Part shown: piece by piece, positions 41,394-45,111 of the stretch
Position numbering within the stretch: the stretch's first letter is position 1
Layout: every line of letters starts with the position of its first letter
Assembly: GCF_009866965.1 (NCBI RefSeq)
Contig: NZ_SPKJ01000026.1
Span: forward strand, 1 to 45,111
Source: Propylenella binzhouense
GTDB taxonomy: Bacteria; Pseudomonadota; Alphaproteobacteria; Rhizobiales; Afifellaceae
DNA length: 45,111 nt
Reading direction: 5' to 3'
Notes under the pieces: generated by a model
Told to the model about the DNA's origin: nothing
The model's input: the letters and a program-made list of their open reading frames with translations, nothing else
Database searches by the model: none
Program-made: the position numbers and the translations under genes

Positions 41394-42332
41394 TCACGGC
41401 TGGCCGGCCAGATTGAACACACGCTTCGGATTGAACGCGCCCTTCTCGACCTCGCCGAGCGCGACGGGAATACCGCCGGCAATCGCATAAGCGGGACCTG
41501 ACATGACGGGCGCATCCCGTCCTCGCAGGATCACGGCCTGGCCTCGTCTCAGGCGCGCCGCGTCCAGATCGGTCATCTTGAGGGCCGGGATGCCGTCCAG
41601 CGCCGTTTCGACCGATCGCAACGCCCGGGCGGCGGAAAGGCCGCCAGGACCGGCGGGGTTATGGCGCAACTCCTCCAGCATTTCCAGCGAAATCATGTGG
41701 GACTCGTCGAACGGCCCGACGACGAGCCGCCTGAGGCCCACCACGTGACCGCGGGTCCCGAGCCGGCGGCCCATGTCGCGGGCAAGCGCGCGGACATAGG
41801 TGCCCTTGCCGCATTCGGCGAGGAACACCGCCGTGTCGGCGTTCGGGCATTCGACGAGGTCGAGCCGGTGCACCACGATCTCGCGGGCGTCGAGGCTGAC
41901 GGTCTCGCCGTCGCGGGCGAGATCGTAGGCGCGCTCGCCGGCGATCTTCACCGCGGAATAGCGCGGCGGCACCTGCATGATCCGCCCGGTGAATTCCGGC
42001 AGCACGGCGCCGATCGCGGCCGGGTCGGGCCGCACGTCCGAGGTCGCGCAGACGGCGCCCTCGGTGTCGTCCGTTTCCGTCTCGGCGCCCCAGCGGACGG
42101 TGAAGCGGTAGACCTTGCGCCCGTCCATGACGAAGGACACCGTCTTCGTGGCCTCCCCGAGCGCGATCGGCAGGCAGCCGGAGGCGAGCGGGTCGAGCGT
42201 TCCCGCATGGCCGGCCTTCTGGGCGTCGAAGATGCGCTTCACGCGGGCGACCGCTTCCGTGGAGGTCATGCCGACGGGCTTGTCGAGCACGATCCAGCCG
42301 TCGACCTTCCGGCCTCGCTCACGACGTCCCAT
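41394..42332 (-). CDS. truB: tRNA pseudouridine-55 synthase
   Basis: 312 residues. GWIVLDKPVGMTSTEAVARVKRIF begins the TruB domain, and KAGHAGTLDPLASGCLPIALGEATK carries the catalytic aspartate (GTLDP). VPPRYSAVKIAGERAYDLAR and CGKGTYVRALARDMG are further signatures. A short PUA-like C-terminal region follows. It makes Psi55 in the T-loop of tRNAs. The ATG shares one base with the rbfA stop (TGATG), so the two are coupled. Confidence 0.96.
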   Translation of the reverse strand: MGRRERGRKVDGWIVLDKPVGMTSTEAVARVKRIFDAQKAGHAGTLDPLASGCLPIALGEATKTVSFVMDGRKVYRFTVRWGAETETDDTEGAVCATSDVRPDPAAIGAVLPEFTGRIMQVPPRYSAVKIAGERAYDLARDGETVSLDAREIVVHRLDLVECPNADTAVFLAECGKGTYVRALARDMGRRLGTRGHVVGLRRLVVGPFDESHMISLEMLEELRHNPAGPGGLSAARALRSVETALDGIPALKMTDLDAARLRRGQAVILRGRDAPVMSGPAYAIAGGIPVALGEVEKGAFNPKRVFNLAGQP

Positions 42333-42751
42333 CAGTTCCCGTCCCCTTCGTCCCTGCGACCGAGATCGCGCGCCACCTCGGGCGAATTCAAGATCCTGTC
42401 GATGCGCATGTCGTCCTCGAACCGGGTGTCGAGGCGGAACGCGAGGTCCGGAATGACCCGCATCTGGCGGATCGCCGGCGAGATGCGGCCGCGCAGAAGC
42501 CGGGCGTTGCGGTTGAGCGCCGCCAACACCTTCTCGGTATCATGCATGCCGAGCGGCGCGACGAGCGCGGTCGCGTGCCTGAGGTCGGGCGACATGCGCA
42601 CTTCGGAGATCGAGACGATCGCGCCGTCGAGCGCGGGATCGCCGATCGAGCCGCGCGTCAGCGCCTCGGCGAGCGCGTGCCGGACGAGCTCTCCGACCCG
42701 CAGCTGCCGCTGCGACGGCTGGCCGGATCTGTGTGTTTCGAAACGGGGCAT
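42332..42751 (-). CDS. rbfA: Ribosome-binding factor A
   Basis: 139 residues with the RbfA KH-like fold: RQLRVGELVRHALAEALTRG, VSISEVRMSPDLRHATALVAPLG, LRGRISPAIRQMRVIPDLAFRLDTRFEDDMRID. It assists late 30S maturation of the 16S 5' end. The ATG at 42751 gives the normal N-terminus; the ribosome-binding site is weak (GACGAGA). Overlaps truB by one base. Confidence 0.93.
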   Translation of the reverse strand: MPRFETHRSGQPSQRQLRVGELVRHALAEALTRGSIGDPALDGAIVSISEVRMSPDLRHATALVAPLGMHDTEKVLAALNRNARLLRGRISPAIRQMRVIPDLAFRLDTRFEDDMRIDRILNSPEVARDLGRRDEGDGN

Positions 42752-43073
42752 TCTCGTCGGACAATTGGCGTTGGAGGTGGAGGCGGATTTCCGCCGGCAA
42801 TCGCGCCCTTCGCGGTCTGCGGCAGGCGCGGTTGCCCAGATCTCAGCCGCTCTCAGCCGCGCAGGCGCCGAGGCCGCTGCTCCCGCCCGCCGCGCCGCCG
42901 GGGCGGCAAACGGAGACCGGCGCCGGCGGCGAGGGGGACCGGAAGCGGGACATTGAGCGCACAAAACTGCAAGCCGGTCATCCGGAAAGTCTCCCGAGCA
43001 TGGCGCGTCCGGAAACACCGGCCGCGAGCCCGTCTGCTCTCCGGCGATCCCGCCCGAGGCGGGACCGCGCGGG
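42752..43073. other. Intergenic region between infB and rbfA, no gene seen
   Basis: 322 bases without a credible gene: short frames here have no ribosome-binding site or family motif. It contains a 7-bp hairpin TCCCGCC-CGA-GGCGGGA (43048-43064) just after the infB stop, without a U-run. The gap is longer than the usual infB-rbfA spacing and could hold a promoter for rbfA-truB-rpsO, but none is recognisable. Confidence 0.6.
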
Positions 43074-45111
43074 CTAGAGCGTCCGCGCGATCTCCTCGAC
43101 CCGGAAGCACTCGATGACGTCGCCCGGCCGCATGTCGTCGTACTTCTCGAAGGACATGCCGCATTCCTGCCCGACCTGCACCTCGCGGACATCGTCCTTG
43201 AAGCGCTTGAGCGTTGCGAGCTTGCCCTCGTGGATGACGACGTTGTCGCGGATGAGGCGGACGCCTGCCCCGCGCTCCACCTTGCCCTCGGTGACGCGGC
43301 AGCCCGCGACCTTGCCGACCTTCGTGATGTTGAACACCTCGAGGATCTCGGCATTGCCGAGGAAGGTCTCGCGCCGCTCCGGCGAGAGCAGGCCGGACAT
43401 CGCCGCTTTGATGTCATCCACGAGGTCGTAGATGATGTTGTAGTAGCGGATCTCGATGCCGTCCCGTTCGGCCGCGGCGCGCGCCTGCGCATTGGCGCGG
43501 ACGTTGAAGCCGATGATCGCCGCCTCCGAGGCCGCCGCCAGGCTGACGTCGGATTCGGTGATCCCGCCGACGCCCGAATGGACGACCTGGGCTCCGACCT
43601 CCTCGGTGCCGAGCTTGTCCAGAGCGCCGAGGATCGCTTCGACGGAGCCCTGCACGTCGCCCTTGATGAGGAGCGGGAAGTACTTCTTCCCGGCCGTCTG
43701 CAGCTGGTTCATCATCTGCTCGAGCGAGCCGCGGGCGCCGGCGATCCGGGCCGCGGTCCGCTCGCGCTTCAGGCGCTGGCGGTATTCGGTGATCTCGCGG
43801 GCCCTCGCCTCGCTGTCGACCACGCCGAGCCGGTCGCCGGCCTCCGGCGTCGCCTGGAAGCCGAGGACCTCCACCGGCATGGACGGGCCGGCCGACTTCA
43901 CCTGCTCGCCCCGGTCGTCGAGAAGCGCGCGCACCTTGCCCCATTCCGCGCCGGCCACGATGATGTCGCCGACATTGAGCGTGCCGCGCTGCACGAGCAC
44001 CGTCGCCACGGCGCCGCGTCCGCGGTCGAGCTTGGCCTCGATCACCACGCCCTCGGCCGGCCGCTTCGGGTTGGCGCGGAGGTTCAGCACCTCGGCCTGC
44101 AGCAGGATCGCCTCGAGCAGCCCGTCGAGGTTGGTGTGCTTCAGGGCGGAGACCTCGACCTCCTGGGTGTCGCCGCCCATCGATTCCACCACCACCTCGT
44201 GCTGGAGGAGCTCGGTGCGCACCCGGTTGGGATTGGCGTCCGGCTTGTCCATCTTGTTGATGGCGACGATGATCGGGACGCCGGCGGCGCGGGCGTGATT
44301 GATGGCCTCGACCGTCTGCGGCATGACGCCGTCATCCGCCGCCACCACGAGCACCACGATGTCGGTCGCCTGCGCGCCGCGGGCCCGCATCGCCGTGAAG
44401 GCGGCGTGGCCCGGGGTGTCGATGAAGGTGATCTTCTGACCGTCCTGCTCGACCTGGTAGGCGCCGATATGCTGCGTGATGCCGCCGGCCTCGCCGGAGA
44501 CCACGTTGGCATGCCGGATGGCGTCGAGCAGCGACGTCTTGCCGTGGTCGACATGGCCCATGATGGTGACGACCGGCGGGCGCGGCTCGAGGTTCTCCTC
44601 GACGTCCTCGGCGCCGAAGAGGCCCTCCTCGACGTCGGAGGCCGCAACGCGCCGGACCCGATGGCCCATGTCCTCGGCCACGATCTGCGCCGTGTCGGCG
44701 TCGAGGATGTCCGTGATCTTCACCATCGTGCCCTGCTTCATCAGCAGGCGGATGACGTCGACGGCGCGCTCGGCCATGCGGTTGGCGAGCTCCTGGACGG
44801 AGATCGCCTCCGGGATAACAACGTCGCGGACGATCTTCTCCTGGTTCGGGTTGAAGCCGTGCGTCTGGCGCCGCTCCTTCTCGCGCTTGCGGCGGACGGA
44901 GGCGAGCGAACGCTCGCGCTCGTCCTCGAGCGCGTTGGTCACGGTGAGCCTGCCGCGGCGGCGGTCCTCGCCGACGGCCTTCTTGGCCGGCTTCGGAATC
45001 TCGATGCGCTTCGGCCGGGCGAGCGGCATGAGCGGCTTCGCCTCGGTCGTCGCCGGCTCGCGCGCGGCCGGTGCCGCGGTGGCGGGCGCGGCCGGGGCGC
45101 CCGCGGGCTTG
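43074..45111 (-). CDS. infB: Translation initiation factor IF-2 (5' end outside window)
   Basis: The frame runs off the right edge; about 678 C-terminal residues are present and the N-terminal extension is cut. Seen are the IF-2 N-domain segment [29 protein letters not shown], the G domain with [19 protein letters not shown] (G1), [17 protein letters not shown] (G3) and [11 protein letters not shown] (G4), then domain II and the fMet-tRNA-binding C-terminus ending EECGMSF-type ([22 protein letters not shown]). An Ala/Pro/Lys-rich linker lies at the right edge, as is normal upstream of the N2 domain. It brings initiator tRNA to the 30S subunit. Confidence 0.97.
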   Translation of the reverse strand, partial: KPAGAPAAPATAAPAAREPATTEAKPLMPLARPKRIEIPKPAKKAVGEDRRRGRLTVTNALEDERERSLASVRRKREKERRQTHGFNPNQEKIVRDVVIPEAISVQELANRMAERAVDVIRLLMKQGTMVKITDILDADTAQIVAEDMGHRVRRVAASDVEEGLFGAEDVEENLEPRPPVVTIMGHVDHGKTSLLDAIRHANVVSGEAGGITQHIGAYQVEQDGQKITFIDTPGHAAFTAMRARGAQATDIVVLVVAADDGVMPQTVEAINHARAAGVPIIVAINKMDKPDANPNRVRTELLQHEVVVESMGGDTQEVEVSALKHTNLDGLLEAILLQAEVLNLRANPKRPAEGVVIEAKLDRGRGAVATVLVQRGTLNVGDIIVAGAEWGKVRALLDDRGEQVKSAGPSMPVEVLGFQATPEAGDRLGVVDSEARAREITEYRQRLKRERTAARIAGARGSLEQMMNQLQTAGKKYFPLLIKGDVQGSVEAILGALDKLGTEEVGAQVVHSGVGGITESDVSLAAASEAAIIGFNVRANAQARAAAERDGIEIRYYNIIYDLVDDIKAAMSGLLSPERRETFLGNAEILEVFNITKVGKVAGCRVTEGKVERGAGVRLIRDNVVIHEGKLATLKRFKDDVREVQVGQECGMSFEKYDDMRPGDVIECFRVEEIARTL

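Noticed and set aside
1-45111. CRISPR arrays, rRNA, tRNA genes or prophage
   Set aside because: No regularly spaced repeats, no rRNA-like segments, no cloverleaf sequences and no phage structural or integrase genes were found on reading both strands.

Overview
The window is a chromosomal stretch of a high-GC alphaproteobacterium, probably in the Hyphomicrobiales (rhizobial relatives). Codon use is strongly GC3-biased almost throughout. Indicators are a FixL/FixK-type oxygen-sensing cluster, a DmeR/DmeF metal-efflux pair, a DUF1127 protein, the alphaproteobacterial cobalamin gene order with a CbiG-CobJ fusion, and the conserved infB-rbfA-truB-rpsO-pnp block. Genus level cannot be read from the sequence. 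No rRNA, tRNA, CRISPR array or prophage was seen.

Layout. 1-0.6 kb: end of a membrane-protein gene coupled to a periplasmic metal-sensor-like protein. 0.7-2.5 kb: a GT8 glycosyltransferase coupled to an NAD-dependent epimerase. 2.5-6.4 kb: a Crp/Fnr (FixK-like) regulator, an OmpR-type response regulator and a membrane-anchored hybrid histidine kinase. The kinase's second PAS domain carries the FixL haem-pocket residues at exact spacing. This matches, as I recall it, the hFixL-FxkR-FixK cascade of Rhizobium etli. The DNA supports it with a perfect FixK/FNR box (6409-6422) before the kinase and a K-box-like repeat between fixK and the response regulator. 6.6-11.1 kb: ribosome rescue factor ArfB, a MATE exporter, an alpha/beta-hydrolase with a lysine at the nucleophile position, then the DmeR/DmeF Ni/Co system with an inverted-repeat operator touching the dmeR start codon.

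11.1-12.8 kb is the accessory patch. A yjbQ (UPF0047) gene is split: its N-terminal half lies at about 12.44-12.76 kb and its decayed C-terminal end at about 11.16-11.26 kb. Between them lie a remnant of an ISXO2/IS1595-like transposase and a visibly AT-richer two-gene cassette, a DUF5678-like protein and a retropepsin-like aspartic protease. This is the best candidate for an undescribed module.

12.8-29.7 kb: mostly housekeeping and metabolic genes: esterase, double-hotdog thioesterase, DUF952-pyrD, a dienelactone-hydrolase/phosphoribosyltransferase pair, inorganic pyrophosphatase, flavin oxidoreductase, GNAT, a TakP-like TRAP binding protein, Ogt, BipA/TypA, an M50-CBS protease, a long coiled-coil membrane protein, MarR-MFS, and a PaaI-like thioesterase. 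29.9-36.1 kb: a tightly overlapping cobalamin operon, cbiX-cobH-cobL-cobI-cbiG/cobJ-cobM, whose first ribosome-binding site is buried in a 10-bp hairpin. 36.1-36.6 kb: three copies of a REP-like palindromic repeat. 36.6-45.1 kb: acs, then the translation/RNA-decay block pnp, rpsO, truB, rbfA and a 5'-truncated infB, all on the minus strand, with a clear intrinsic terminator after rpsO.
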